From positions 651,208 to 715,207 of the forward strand of contig NZ_LMEV01000017.1 in the NCBI RefSeq assembly GCF_001426505.1: DNA of 64,000 nucleotides, in the 5' to 3' direction. This document shows, in pieces, positions 47,219-55,994 of the stretch; position 1 is the first letter of the stretch; every line of letters starts with the position of its first letter. The notes beneath the pieces are model-generated. The model had not been told where the DNA came from. It worked only from the letters and a program-made list of their open reading frames with translations, and did no database searches. Source of the stretch: Variovorax sp. Root473 (GTDB taxonomy: Bacteria > Pseudomonadota > Gammaproteobacteria > Burkholderiales > Burkholderiaceae_C). A program made the position numbers and the translations under genes.

Positions 47219-48689
47219 GTCTTTCGCCGTGCGCGCGCTGCGTCGCACGCCTGTCGTGGCCGCCGCGCTGGCGGTGGTCGCGCTCGCCGGTTGCGCCGAC
47301 ATGGCCGGCATCGCCTCGCACGCGACGTTGCGCGATGCGACCACGCTCGGCATCGCGGCCGACCCTGCGCACGCCACCGTACCCGCCCTCGACAGCCAGT
47401 GGTGGCAGGCCTTCGGCGACAGCCAGCTCAATGCGCTGATCGACCAGGCCGTGGCCGGCAACCCGAACCTGCAGGTCGCGCGTGCGCGCCTCGTGCGTGC
47501 CCAGGCCTTCGCGGACATCGCCGGCGCGGCGCTGCTGCCCAAGGTCGGCGCCGACCTCAACCTGAACCGCCAGAAGTTCAACAGCAACTACATCTACCCG
47601 GCGCCGCTGGGTGGCTCGACGCAGAACATCGGCCTGCTGCAGCTGGGCGCGAGCTGGGAGCTCGACTTCTTCGGCAAGAACCGCAGCGCACTCGACACCG
47701 CCTTGGGCGCAGCCAACGCGGCCGCCGCCGACGCCGATGCCGCGCGCGTGCTGCTCGCAAGCAACGTGGCGCGCAGCTACTTCCAGTGGGCACGCCTGAA
47801 CGAACAGGTCGAAGTGGCCAAGCGCACGCTGGCCCAGCGCGACGAAACCTTCAAGCTGGTGCGCGACCGCGTCTCGGCGGGCCTGGACACCCGCCTCGAA
47901 CTGCGCCAGAGCGAAGGCGGCCTGCCTGAAGCACGCCAGCAGATCGAAGCGCTCAACGAACAGATTGCGCTGCAGCAGCACGCGCTCGATGCGCTCGTGG
48001 GCCAGCCCAACGTGTCAGCGTCGCTCAAGCCGCCGGTGCTCGCCGGCGTGAAGCCGATGGCGCTGCAGGCGAACATTCCGGCCGACCTGCTGGGCCGCCG
48101 CGCCGACATCGCCGCCGCGCGCTGGCGCGTCGAAGCCGCCACCAGCGACGTGGCCAACGCCAAGACCCAGTTCTATCCCAACGTGAACCTCACGGCCTTT
48201 GCCGGCTTCCAGAGCCTGGGCTTCGGCAAGCTGCTCAAGTCGGGCAGCGAGCAGTGGGGTGTGGGCCCGGCCATCCACCTGCCGATCTTCGAAGGCGGGC
48301 GCCTGCGCGCCAACCTGCGCGGCAAGTCGGCCGACCTCGACGTGGCCATCGAGAGCTACAACGCCACCGTGCTCGACGCCGTGCGCGACGCGGCCGACCA
48401 GGTCTCGAGCGCGCAGTCGATCGTGCGCCAGCAGGCCGAGCAGCGCGCCGCGCAGACGGCCGCCGAAGGTGCCTACGACATTGCCGTGCAGCGCTACCGC
48501 GCGGGCCTGGGCAACTACCTCAACGTGCTGACCGCTGAAACCGCCGTGCTGGCCCAGCGCCGCCTCGCGGTCGACCTGGCGGCCCGCGCCCTCGACACGC
48601 AGGTGGGCCTGGCGCGCGCCCTCGGCGGCGGCTGGCAGCCGCCGGCCACCGCGACGGCTGCGGCCCCGGCGGCCGCCACCCAGAACTGA
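47211..48689 (+). CDS. Outer-membrane efflux lipoprotein, OprM/NodT family
   Basis: A 492 aa TolC-like channel. The signal peptide ends in a lipobox LAGC (Cys near 26), so it should be a lipoprotein. Two OEP repeats are visible; the first begins WWQAFGDSQLNALIDQAVAGNPNLQVARARL. The ATG at 47211 follows GGAGAG by 4 bases and overlaps the marR end by 8 bases; a GTG at 47199 is the alternative. It forms the outer part of the tripartite pump with the next two genes. Confidence 0.93.
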   Translation: MNESFAVRALRRTPVVAAALAVVALAGCADMAGIASHATLRDATTLGIAADPAHATVPALDSQWWQAFGDSQLNALIDQAVAGNPNLQVARARLVRAQAFADIAGAALLPKVGADLNLNRQKFNSNYIYPAPLGGSTQNIGLLQLGASWELDFFGKNRSALDTALGAANAAAADADAARVLLASNVARSYFQWARLNEQVEVAKRTLAQRDETFKLVRDRVSAGLDTRLELRQSEGGLPEARQQIEALNEQIALQQHALDALVGQPNVSASLKPPVLAGVKPMALQANIPADLLGRRADIAAARWRVEAATSDVANAKTQFYPNVNLTAFAGFQSLGFGKLLKSGSEQWGVGPAIHLPIFEGGRLRANLRGKSADLDVAIESYNATVLDAVRDAADQVSSAQSIVRQQAEQRAAQTAAEGAYDIAVQRYRAGLGNYLNVLTAETAVLAQRRLAVDLAARALDTQVGLARALGGGWQPPATATAAAPAAATQN

Positions 48690-48724
48690 TTTGCTGATCC
48701 GCCTTCTTCGGAAAGAACTCCATC

Positions 48725-50053
48725 ATGAGCGATAACAACACGCCGACATCCGCTTCCCCCGTGTCCACCACCGCAGCGCCCGAGGCGCCTGCGGGCAACG
48801 GCAAGCGCCGCCGCGCACTCACCGTTCTCACCGCCGTGGTGCTGGTCGCCGGTGGCGGCTGGGGCCTGTACGAATGGCTGGTCGCCAGCCACTACGAGAA
48901 CACCGACAACGCCTACGTGCAGGGCAACGTCATCCAGATCACGCCGCAGATCGGCGGCACCGTCATGGCCATCGGCGCCGACGACACCGACTTCGTGAAA
49001 GCCGGCCAGCCGCTGGTGCAGCTCGACCCGGCCGATGCCAAGGTGGCGCTCGAGCAGGCCGAGGCCGCGCTCGCGCAGGCCGTGCGCCAGGTGCGCACGC
49101 TGTACGCCAACAACGGTTCGCTGGCCGCGCAGGTCACGCTGCGCCAGAGCGACATCGCCAAGGCCCAGAGCGACATCGCCAAGGCGCAGGACGACCTGCA
49201 GCGCCGCCGCGCGCTGTCGGGCAACGGTGCCGTGTCCAAGGAAGAACTCAACCACGCCGAGACGCAACTGGCCAACGCCAAGAGTGCGCTCGCTGCCGCA
49301 CAGGCCGGCGTGGTCGCCGCGCGCGAGGCGCTGGCCAGCAACCAGTCGCTGACCGAAGGCACCAGCGTGGCCCAGCATCCCAGCGTGCTGGCCGCCGCCG
49401 CCAAGGTGCGCGAGGCCTACCTCGCCACGCAGCGCGTGGCCATGCCCGCGCCGGTCGACGGCTACGTCGCCAAGCGCACCGTGCAACTGGGCCAGCGCGT
49501 GGCCGCCGGCACGCCGATGATGTCGATCGTGCCGCTGCACCAGCTGTGGGTCGACGCCAACTTCAAGGAAGTGCAGCTGCGCAACATCCGCATCGACCAG
49601 CCCGTGAAGCTCACGGCCGACGTGTACGGCAAGAAGGTCGAGTACACCGGCAAGGTCGCCGGCCTGGGCGTGGGCACGGGCGCCGCCTTTGCGCTGCTGC
49701 CGGCGCAGAACGCCACCGGCAACTGGATCAAGGTGGTGCAGCGCGTGCCCGTGCGCATCGCGCTCGACCCCGAGCAGCTCAAGGCCAACCCGCTGCGCAT
49801 CGGCCTGTCGATGGACGCCGAGATCGACATCACGCAGAAGACCGGCAAGATGCTGGCCGACGCGCCGCGCAGCACCGCCTTCGCGCAGACGCAGGTCTAC
49901 AGCCAGCTCGACCGCGGCGCCGACGCCGAGGTGGAACGCATCGTGGCCGCCAACCTCGGCCGCGGCGCGCCGGCAGCGGCGGCCAGCCGCCCGGCTGCAG
50001 CAGCCACAGCGGCGCCGGCCGCGCACGTCGCCACGCAGGGCCAGCCGGGCTGA
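48725..50053 (+). CDS. emrA: Membrane-fusion protein of an EmrAB-type pump
   Basis: A 442 aa HlyD-family adaptor. One membrane helix lies at about residues 37-56, followed by TDNAYVQGNVIQITPQIGGTV (lipoyl half), a long coiled coil (about 105-200) and the second lipoyl half (VAMPAPVDGYVAKRTVQLGQRV). The tail of about 30 residues is Ala-rich. It links the inner-membrane EmrB to the outer-membrane channel. Confidence 0.92.
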   Translation: MSDNNTPTSASPVSTTAAPEAPAGNGKRRRALTVLTAVVLVAGGGWGLYEWLVASHYENTDNAYVQGNVIQITPQIGGTVMAIGADDTDFVKAGQPLVQLDPADAKVALEQAEAALAQAVRQVRTLYANNGSLAAQVTLRQSDIAKAQSDIAKAQDDLQRRRALSGNGAVSKEELNHAETQLANAKSALAAAQAGVVAAREALASNQSLTEGTSVAQHPSVLAAAAKVREAYLATQRVAMPAPVDGYVAKRTVQLGQRVAAGTPMMSIVPLHQLWVDANFKEVQLRNIRIDQPVKLTADVYGKKVEYTGKVAGLGVGTGAAFALLPAQNATGNWIKVVQRVPVRIALDPEQLKANPLRIGLSMDAEIDITQKTGKMLADAPRSTAFAQTQVYSQLDRGADAEVERIVAANLGRGAPAAAASRPAAAATAAPAAHVATQGQPG

Positions 50054-50091
50054 TCGCAGCGCGTACTCGCTGAACCCTCACAGCCCGCGCC

Positions 50092-51654
50092 ATGGCCACT
50101 GCTGCTCCCGCCTACATCGCGCACCCCCCGCTCGAGGGCTCCGCCCGCGTGTGGGGCACGGTCGCGCTGTCCGCCGCCACCTTCATGAACGTGCTCGACT
50201 CGTCGATCGCGAACGTGTCGCTGCCGGCCATCTCGGGCGACCTTGGCGTGAGCACCACGCAAGGCACCTGGGTCATCACCAGCTTCGCGGTGGCCAACGC
50301 CATCGCGGTGCCGCTCACGGGTTTCATGACCCAGCGCTTCGGACAGGTGCGCCTGTTCATGGCCAGTGTGATCCTGTTCATGATCGCGTCGCTGCTGTGC
50401 GGTCTGGCGCCGAACATGACCACGCTGATCGCCTTTCGCGCGCTGCAGGGCTTCGTCGCGGGCCCGATGATTCCGCTGTCGCAGACGCTGCTGCTGTCGA
50501 GCTACCCGCGCGCCAAGGCCGGCCTGGCCATGGCGATGTGGTCGATGACCACGCTGGTCGCGCCGGTGATGGGGCCGCTGCTCGGCGGCTGGATCACCGA
50601 CAACATCTCGTGGCCGTGGATCTTCTACATCAACATCCCGGTCGGCATCGTGGCGGCGGCCATCACCTGGGCGCTGTACCGCAAGCGCGAGAGCAACACG
50701 CACAAGGTGCCGATCGACGCCATCGGCCTGGCGCTGCTGGTGCTGTGGGTCGGCTCGCTGCAGCTCATGCTCGACAAGGGCAAGGAGCTCGACTGGTTCC
50801 ACTCGGCCGAGATCGTCACCATGGCCGTGGTGGCCGCCGTCGGCTTCGCGTTCTTCCTGGTCTGGGAGCTGACCGACAAGCACCCGGTGGTCGACCTGTC
50901 GCTGTTCAAGCGCCGCAACTTCTGGTCGGGCGCGGTGGCAACCGCCATCGCCTACGGCCTGTTCTTCGGCAACGTGGTGCTGCTGCCGCTGTGGTTGCAG
51001 CAGTGGATGGGCTACACCGCCACGCAGGCCGGGATGATCATGGCGCCCGTGGGGCTGCTGGCGATCTTCTTCTCGCCGGTGGTGGGCCTCACGGTGTCCA
51101 AGATCGACCCGCGCCGCTACGCGACCTTCTCGTTCCTCGTGTTCGCGCTGGTGCTGTGGATGCGCTCGAACTTCAACACGCAGGCCGACTTCGTGACGAT
51201 CATCATCCCGACGATCATCCAGGGCATCGCGATGGCGTTCTTCTTCATTCCGCTCGTGACCATCACGCTGTCGGGCCTCACGCCCGACCGCATCCCGGCC
51301 GCGTCGGGGCTGTCGAACTTCCTGCGGATCACGGCGGGCGCCATGGGCACGTCGATCGCCACCACGCTGTGGGACAGCCGCGCGGCGCTGCACCATGCGC
51401 AACTCGTGGAATCGGTGAACCCGGGCAACAGCGCGGCCACCAGCGCCATCTCGGGACTGACGGGCAGCGGCTTCAGCACCGAGCAGGTGCTGGGGCAGAT
51501 CAACCGCCTCGTCGACCAGCAGGCGTTCATGCTCGCGACGAACGACATCTTCTATGCGTCGGCTGTGCTGTTCCTGCTGCTGATCCCGCTGGTGTGGCTG
51601 GCGCGCCCGCAAAAGGGCGGCGCGGGCGGCGACGCGGCGGCCGGCGCGCACTGA
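50092..51654 (+). CDS. emrB: Drug:H+ antiporter of the DHA2 (EmrB/QacA) family
   Basis: A 520 aa inner-membrane transporter with 14 predicted helices. The N-terminal motif MNVLDSSIANVSLPAISGDL (motif D1) and GFMTQRFGQVRLF (motif A) are typical of DHA2 proteins; GPLLGGWITDNISWPWIFYINIP is motif C. It exports drugs with the preceding adaptor and channel. Last gene of the operon, followed 20 bases later by a terminator. Confidence 0.94.
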   Translation: MATAAPAYIAHPPLEGSARVWGTVALSAATFMNVLDSSIANVSLPAISGDLGVSTTQGTWVITSFAVANAIAVPLTGFMTQRFGQVRLFMASVILFMIASLLCGLAPNMTTLIAFRALQGFVAGPMIPLSQTLLLSSYPRAKAGLAMAMWSMTTLVAPVMGPLLGGWITDNISWPWIFYINIPVGIVAAAITWALYRKRESNTHKVPIDAIGLALLVLWVGSLQLMLDKGKELDWFHSAEIVTMAVVAAVGFAFFLVWELTDKHPVVDLSLFKRRNFWSGAVATAIAYGLFFGNVVLLPLWLQQWMGYTATQAGMIMAPVGLLAIFFSPVVGLTVSKIDPRRYATFSFLVFALVLWMRSNFNTQADFVTIIIPTIIQGIAMAFFFIPLVTITLSGLTPDRIPAASGLSNFLRITAGAMGTSIATTLWDSRAALHHAQLVESVNPGNSAATSAISGLTGSGFSTEQVLGQINRLVDQQAFMLATNDIFYASAVLFLLLIPLVWLARPQKGGAGGDAAAGAH

Positions 51655-51674
51655 CAACAACACGCCTCCTCCTC

Positions 51675-51706
51675 ACCCCAGGCTCCTTCGGGACCCTGGG
51701 GTTTTT
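51675..51706 (+). terminator. Terminator of the marR-emrB operon
   Basis: ACCCCAGG (51675-51682) pairs with CCTGGGGT (51695-51702), followed by TTTT. It overlaps the last base of the convergent epimerase gene, so it can serve both strands only partly (no A run on the other side). Confidence 0.9.
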
Positions 51707-52905
51707 CATGCGCCGAGCACTTTCAGCACGTCATGGCACGCGCCCATCGTGTGGTAGTCGGTCTTGCCGGCCGGGCTCTTCTCGTCGCTGATCCTCGCGT
51801 TCTGCGGCGTGAGGATGCGGTACCACGCACCGTGCGCCTGGTCGACGAAATGGTCCCAGCTGTGGGCCCAGATCCGGTCGTACCAGTCCCAGTAGCCGGC
51901 ATCACCCGTGCGCACCGCGAGCAGGGCGGCAGCGGCGAAGCTTTCGGCCTGCACCCAGAAGTACTTGTCGCCATCGCACACCGCACCGTCGGGACCGAAG
52001 CCGTAGACCAGGCCGCCGTGGGCCGCGTCCCAGCCGCGCTGCATCGCGGTGTCGAAGAAGTGGCGTGCGCGCGGCACGATCCATTCGGTGCCCGGCGCAC
52101 CGGGGCCCAGGTGGCTCTCGAGCTGCAGCAGCAGCTTGGCCCATTCGGTGAGGTGGCCAGTCTGGAAGCCCCAGGGCCGGAAGATGTTGGTCTTGTCGCC
52201 GCGGTTGTAGTCCCAGTCGACCGACCAGTCCTCGCGGTAGTGCTCCCACACCAGCCCGTCGGCGAGCGCAGCCTGCCGGCCCGTGATGCTTTCGGCGAGC
52301 GTGCGCGCACGCTCTAGGTAGAAGGGCTCGCGCGTGGCGTCGTAGGCCGCGAGCATCGCCTCGCAGGCGTGCATGTTGGCGTTCTGGCCGCGGTACGGGC
52401 CGACCTGCCAGCTTGGCGTGGCCTCGTCGGCGTACAGCTGGTGCGTGGGCTCCCAGAAATGCTGTTCCATCAGGTCGCGGGTGTGCGCGAGGCCGGCGCG
52501 TGCTTCCTCGACGCCGGCCATCAGCGCATGCGCGTGCGCCAGCAGCACGAAGGCCAGGCCGTAGCAGTGCTGCGTGCCGTCCTGCACGGTGGCCTGATGG
52601 CCATCCCAGTCGATCTGCCATGCATGGCCACCATTCGGCTGCGCATGCGCGGTCTGCAGAAATGCCAGGCCGTGCCGCACCGCCGCGAGGTCGTCGGGCC
52701 GGCCGAAGCGGCGCCATGCCATCGCGTGGTTGAACACGAAGCGCGTGCTGCTCACGAGGTGGCGCGTGCGGCGGTCGTACACCGTGCCGTCGTCCTTGAA
52801 GAAATGGAAGAAGCCGCCCGAGGCGTCGCGGCTGCGCGGCGCATAGAACGCCAGCGTGTGTTCGATGTGGCCGGTGAGGAATTCGGGCGAGCGGAAGTTC
52901 GGCAT
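51706..52905 (-). CDS. AGE-family epimerase/isomerase
   Basis: A 399 aa (alpha/alpha)6-barrel enzyme related to N-acylglucosamine 2-epimerase and mannose isomerase. Family landmarks include FFHFFKDDGTVYDRRTRHLVSS near 30-50, NANMHACEAMLAAY near 175, and HYREDWSVDWDY with TNIFRPWGFQTGHLTEWAKL near 225-265, which carry catalytic His residues. Substrate could be mannose/fructose or an N-acyl sugar; not decidable here. The ATG at 52905 drops an 18-residue unlikely extension. Confidence 0.85.
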   Translation of the reverse strand: MPNFRSPEFLTGHIEHTLAFYAPRSRDASGGFFHFFKDDGTVYDRRTRHLVSSTRFVFNHAMAWRRFGRPDDLAAVRHGLAFLQTAHAQPNGGHAWQIDWDGHQATVQDGTQHCYGLAFVLLAHAHALMAGVEEARAGLAHTRDLMEQHFWEPTHQLYADEATPSWQVGPYRGQNANMHACEAMLAAYDATREPFYLERARTLAESITGRQAALADGLVWEHYREDWSVDWDYNRGDKTNIFRPWGFQTGHLTEWAKLLLQLESHLGPGAPGTEWIVPRARHFFDTAMQRGWDAAHGGLVYGFGPDGAVCDGDKYFWVQAESFAAAALLAVRTGDAGYWDWYDRIWAHSWDHFVDQAHGAWYRILTPQNARISDEKSPAGKTDYHTMGACHDVLKVLGA

Positions 52906-53137
52906 GGCGGTGATGGATTCAATCCGGGTGAAAGCGCATCGTGGCAGCGCAGCGGGCACGCCAGTTTTTCACGAAGCGTGCATGCGTGCCCGACATCTTC
53001 ATGACGTAGCGCGTGCATGCATCGCGCGTTCGCACCTGTGCGTGCTGCAGTGCGCAATGTCGTCGGGACGACAGTCGCTCGCACAGAGGGGGCGCACGCT
53101 GTGGATGGTTGCAGTGCAGCATAGGCATTTGCCCCAG

Positions 53138-53151
53138 TATGCAATTGCATA
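53138..53151. promoter_or_regulatory. Palindrome upstream of the Liv-type operon
   Basis: A perfect 14-bp palindrome, TATGCAATTGCATA, lies 95 bases before the livG start. The 340 bases between the epimerase (52905) and livG (53246) hold no gene and no convincing -10/-35 pair; this palindrome is the only clear element. It may be a regulator's operator. Confidence 0.45.
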
Positions 53152-53245
53152 GCAGCCACCAACAATCGGTCCGCGCTCGATGGTGGCGCATTGAGATGGA
53201 CCGCATGACCGATTTCTTTTTTCCGCACACGGACGACGCCGCGAG

Positions 53246-54016
53246 ATGAGCGACGTCATTCTTGAAACACGCCAGCTCACCAAGGAATTCAAGGGATTCA
53301 CCGCGGTCAGCAAGGTTGACCTCTCGGTGAAGCGCGGCTCGATCCACGCGCTCATCGGTCCCAACGGTGCCGGCAAGACAACCTGCTTCAACCTGCTCAC
53401 GAAGTTCCTCGAGCCCACGGCCGGCACGATCCTGTTCAATGGGCACGACATCACGGGCGAGCGCCCGGCGCAGATTGCGCGGCGCGGCGTGATCCGCTCG
53501 TTCCAGATCTCCGCCGTGTTCCCGCACCTCACGCTGCTGGAGAACGTGCGCCTGGGCCTGCAGCGCAAGCTCGGCACTTCGTACCACTTCTGGAAGAGCG
53601 AGAAGTCGCTCAAGCCGCTCGATGCGCGCGCCCGCGAACTGCTCGCCGAGGTGGGCCTCGAAGAGCTGGCCGACGAACAGACGGTGAACCTGCCCTACGG
53701 CCGCAAGCGCGCGCTCGAGATCGCCACCACGCTGGCCATGGAACCCGAACTGATGCTGCTGGACGAACCCACGCAGGGCATGGGTCACGAAGACGTGCAC
53801 CGCGTGGCCGAGCTCATCAAGCGCGTGTCGGCCGGACGCACCATCCTGATGGTCGAGCACAACATGAGCGTGGTCTCGACCATTGCCGACACCATCACGG
53901 TGCTGCAGCGCGGCGCCGTGCTGGCCGAAGGGCCGTACGCCGAAGTCTCGAAGAACCCGCAGGTGATGGAGGCCTACATGGGCACCACCGACGGCCAGAT
54001 GCAAGGCGCGCACTGA
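53246..54016 (+). CDS. livG: ABC transporter ATPase, LivG-like
   Basis: A 256 aa ATPase of the branched-chain amino acid/urea type. Walker A is GPNGAGKTT near 39-47; the signature has the LivG variant LPYGRKRALEIA; Walker B is LMLLDEPTQGM and the switch His in VEHNM. It starts 21 bases or so after a T-rich stretch. First gene of a six-gene operon with livF, two binding proteins, livH and livM. Confidence 0.92.
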   Translation: MSDVILETRQLTKEFKGFTAVSKVDLSVKRGSIHALIGPNGAGKTTCFNLLTKFLEPTAGTILFNGHDITGERPAQIARRGVIRSFQISAVFPHLTLLENVRLGLQRKLGTSYHFWKSEKSLKPLDARARELLAEVGLEELADEQTVNLPYGRKRALEIATTLAMEPELMLLDEPTQGMGHEDVHRVAELIKRVSAGRTILMVEHNMSVVSTIADTITVLQRGAVLAEGPYAEVSKNPQVMEAYMGTTDGQMQGAH

Positions 54017-54017
54017 C

Positions 54018-54725
54018 ATGACCGCTGCACTCGAAATCAAGGGCCTGCAGGCCTGGTACGGCGAATCGCATGTGCTGCACGGCGTCGACATGGTGGTGCA
54101 GCCGGGCGAGGTCGTCACGCTGCTGGGGCGCAATGGCGCGGGCCGCACGACGACCATGCGCGCCGTGATGGGACTCACCGGCGCCCGCAAGGGCAGCATC
54201 AAGGTCAACGGCGTCGAGACCGTCTCGATGGCGACGCACCGCATCGCGCACCTGGGCATCGGCTATTGCCCCGAAGAGCGCGGCATCTTCGCCAGCCTCT
54301 CCTGCGAAGAAAACCTGATGCTGCCGCCCGAGCTCAAGGGCGCGGGGCAGGGCATGTCGGTCGACGAGATCTACGCCATGTTCCCCAACCTCGCGGAGCG
54401 CCGCCACAGCCAGGGCACACGCCTGTCGGGTGGCGAGCAGCAGATGCTCGCGGTGGCGCGCATCCTGCGCACCGGCGCCAAGCTGCTGCTGCTCGACGAG
54501 ATTTCCGAAGGCCTCGCGCCCGTCATCGTGCAGGCACTGGCCCGCATGATCACTACGCTGCGTGCCAAGGGCTACACCATCGTCATGGTGGAGCAGAACT
54601 TCCGCTTCGCCGCGCCGCTGGCCGACCGTTTCTATGTGATGGAGCACGGCCGCATTGTCGAGAGGTTCGGTGCCTCCGAACTCGAAGCCAAGATGCCTGT
54701 GCTGACCGAGCTGCTCGGCGTCTGA
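54018..54725 (+). CDS. livF: ABC transporter ATPase, LivF-like, with Arg in Walker A
   Basis: A 235 aa ATPase paired with the previous one. The P-loop reads GRNGAGRTT, so the nucleotide-binding Lys is replaced by Arg (R43); the codon is CGC. Other motifs are normal: LSGGEQQMLAVARIL, LLLLDEISEGLAP, and a V-E-Q in place of the switch His (VMVEQNF), which is usual in LivF. If Arg reduces ATP hydrolysis, the dimer would depend on the LivG site. It follows the livG stop after one base. Confidence 0.92.
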   Translation: MTAALEIKGLQAWYGESHVLHGVDMVVQPGEVVTLLGRNGAGRTTTMRAVMGLTGARKGSIKVNGVETVSMATHRIAHLGIGYCPEERGIFASLSCEENLMLPPELKGAGQGMSVDEIYAMFPNLAERRHSQGTRLSGGEQQMLAVARILRTGAKLLLLDEISEGLAPVIVQALARMITTLRAKGYTIVMVEQNFRFAAPLADRFYVMEHGRIVERFGASELEAKMPVLTELLGV

Positions 54726-54763
54726 GTTCTTTTTTTCACCCGTTGCTACTGCTGGAGACACAC

Positions 54764-55963
54764 ATGACAAATCGGCTCACCGCTTTCGCCCTGGCTTTCG
54801 GTGCACTGGCGCTCGCTGCGTCGGCCCAGGCGCAAGGCCAGGACAAGATCAAGATCGGCTTCATCACCGACATGTCGAGCCTTTACGCCGACCTCGAAGG
54901 CAAGAACGGCGCGCTGGCGATCCAGATGGCCATCGACGACTTCGGCGGCAAGGCGGCCGGCAAGCCTGTCGAGCTGCTCACCGTCGACCACCAGAACAAG
55001 CCCGACATCGCCGCTTCGAAGGCGCGCGAGTGGATCGACACGCAAGGCCTGAGCATGGTCTTCGGCGGCACCAACTCCGGCGTCGGCTTGGCGCTGGCCA
55101 AGGTCGCGGCCGAGAAGAAGCGCGTGTACTTCAACAACGGCGCGGCCTCGTCGGCGCTCACCAACGAACAGTGCTCGCCCTACACCGTGCACTACGCCTA
55201 TGACACCGTCGCGCTCGCCAAGGGCACCGGCGCTGCGGTGGTCGACGGCGGCGGCAAGAGCTGGTTCTTCCTGACGGCCGACTACGCCTTCGGCCACGCG
55301 CTCGAAGCCGACACCTCCACCGTCGTGAAGGCCAAGGGCGGCACGATCGTCGGCGCGGTGCGCCACCCGCTCAACGCGTCCGACTTCTCGTCGTTCCTGC
55401 TGCAGGCGCAGAACTCCAAGGCACAGATCCTGGGCCTGGCCAATGCGGGCGGCGACACCGTCAACAGCATCAAGGCGGCCAAGGAATTCGGCATCGGCAA
55501 GACCATGAAGCTGGCCGGCCTGCTGATCTTTCTGAGCGACGTGCACAGCCTGGGCCTGAAGAACACCGAAGGCCTGCAGTTCACCACCAGCTGGTACTGG
55601 GACCTGAACGACGAGACCCGCAAGTTCTCCAAGCGCTTCTTCGACAAGACCAAGCGCATGCCCACCGAAATCCAGGCCGCCGACTACTCGGCCACCATGA
55701 CCTACCTCAAGGCCGTGGACGCGGCCAAGACCGATGATTCGGACAAGGTCATGGCCGAGCTTAAGAAGATGAAGCTCAACGACTTCTTCGGCTCCGGCCA
55801 GATCCGCCCCGACGGCCGCTACGTGCACGACATGTACCTGATGCAGGTCAAGTCGCCCGCCGAATCGAAGACGCCGTGGGACTACTACAAGCTCGTGAAG
55901 AAGCTGCCCGGCGACACCGTGTTCACCACCAAGGCCGAGTCCAAGTGCACGCTCTGGAAGTGA
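54764..55963 (+). CDS. Periplasmic ABC binding protein 1 of the Liv-type operon
   Basis: A 399 aa protein with signal peptide (FALAFGALALAASAQAQG). The mature part opens KIKIGFITDMSSLYADLEGKNG and is of the Peripla_BP_6 type. It is a close paralogue of the next gene, sharing long identical stretches over the whole length, but with changes such as SDVHSLGL and WYWDLNDET. GGAG lies 8 bases before the ATG at 54764. Ligand unknown; the family binds amino acids, aromatic acids or amides. Confidence 0.9.
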   Translation: MTNRLTAFALAFGALALAASAQAQGQDKIKIGFITDMSSLYADLEGKNGALAIQMAIDDFGGKAAGKPVELLTVDHQNKPDIAASKAREWIDTQGLSMVFGGTNSGVGLALAKVAAEKKRVYFNNGAASSALTNEQCSPYTVHYAYDTVALAKGTGAAVVDGGGKSWFFLTADYAFGHALEADTSTVVKAKGGTIVGAVRHPLNASDFSSFLLQAQNSKAQILGLANAGGDTVNSIKAAKEFGIGKTMKLAGLLIFLSDVHSLGLKNTEGLQFTTSWYWDLNDETRKFSKRFFDKTKRMPTEIQAADYSATMTYLKAVDAAKTDDSDKVMAELKKMKLNDFFGSGQIRPDGRYVHDMYLMQVKSPAESKTPWDYYKLVKKLPGDTVFTTKAESKCTLWK

Positions 55964-55994
55964 CACCACCGAACACCCTACAGGAACACCATTC

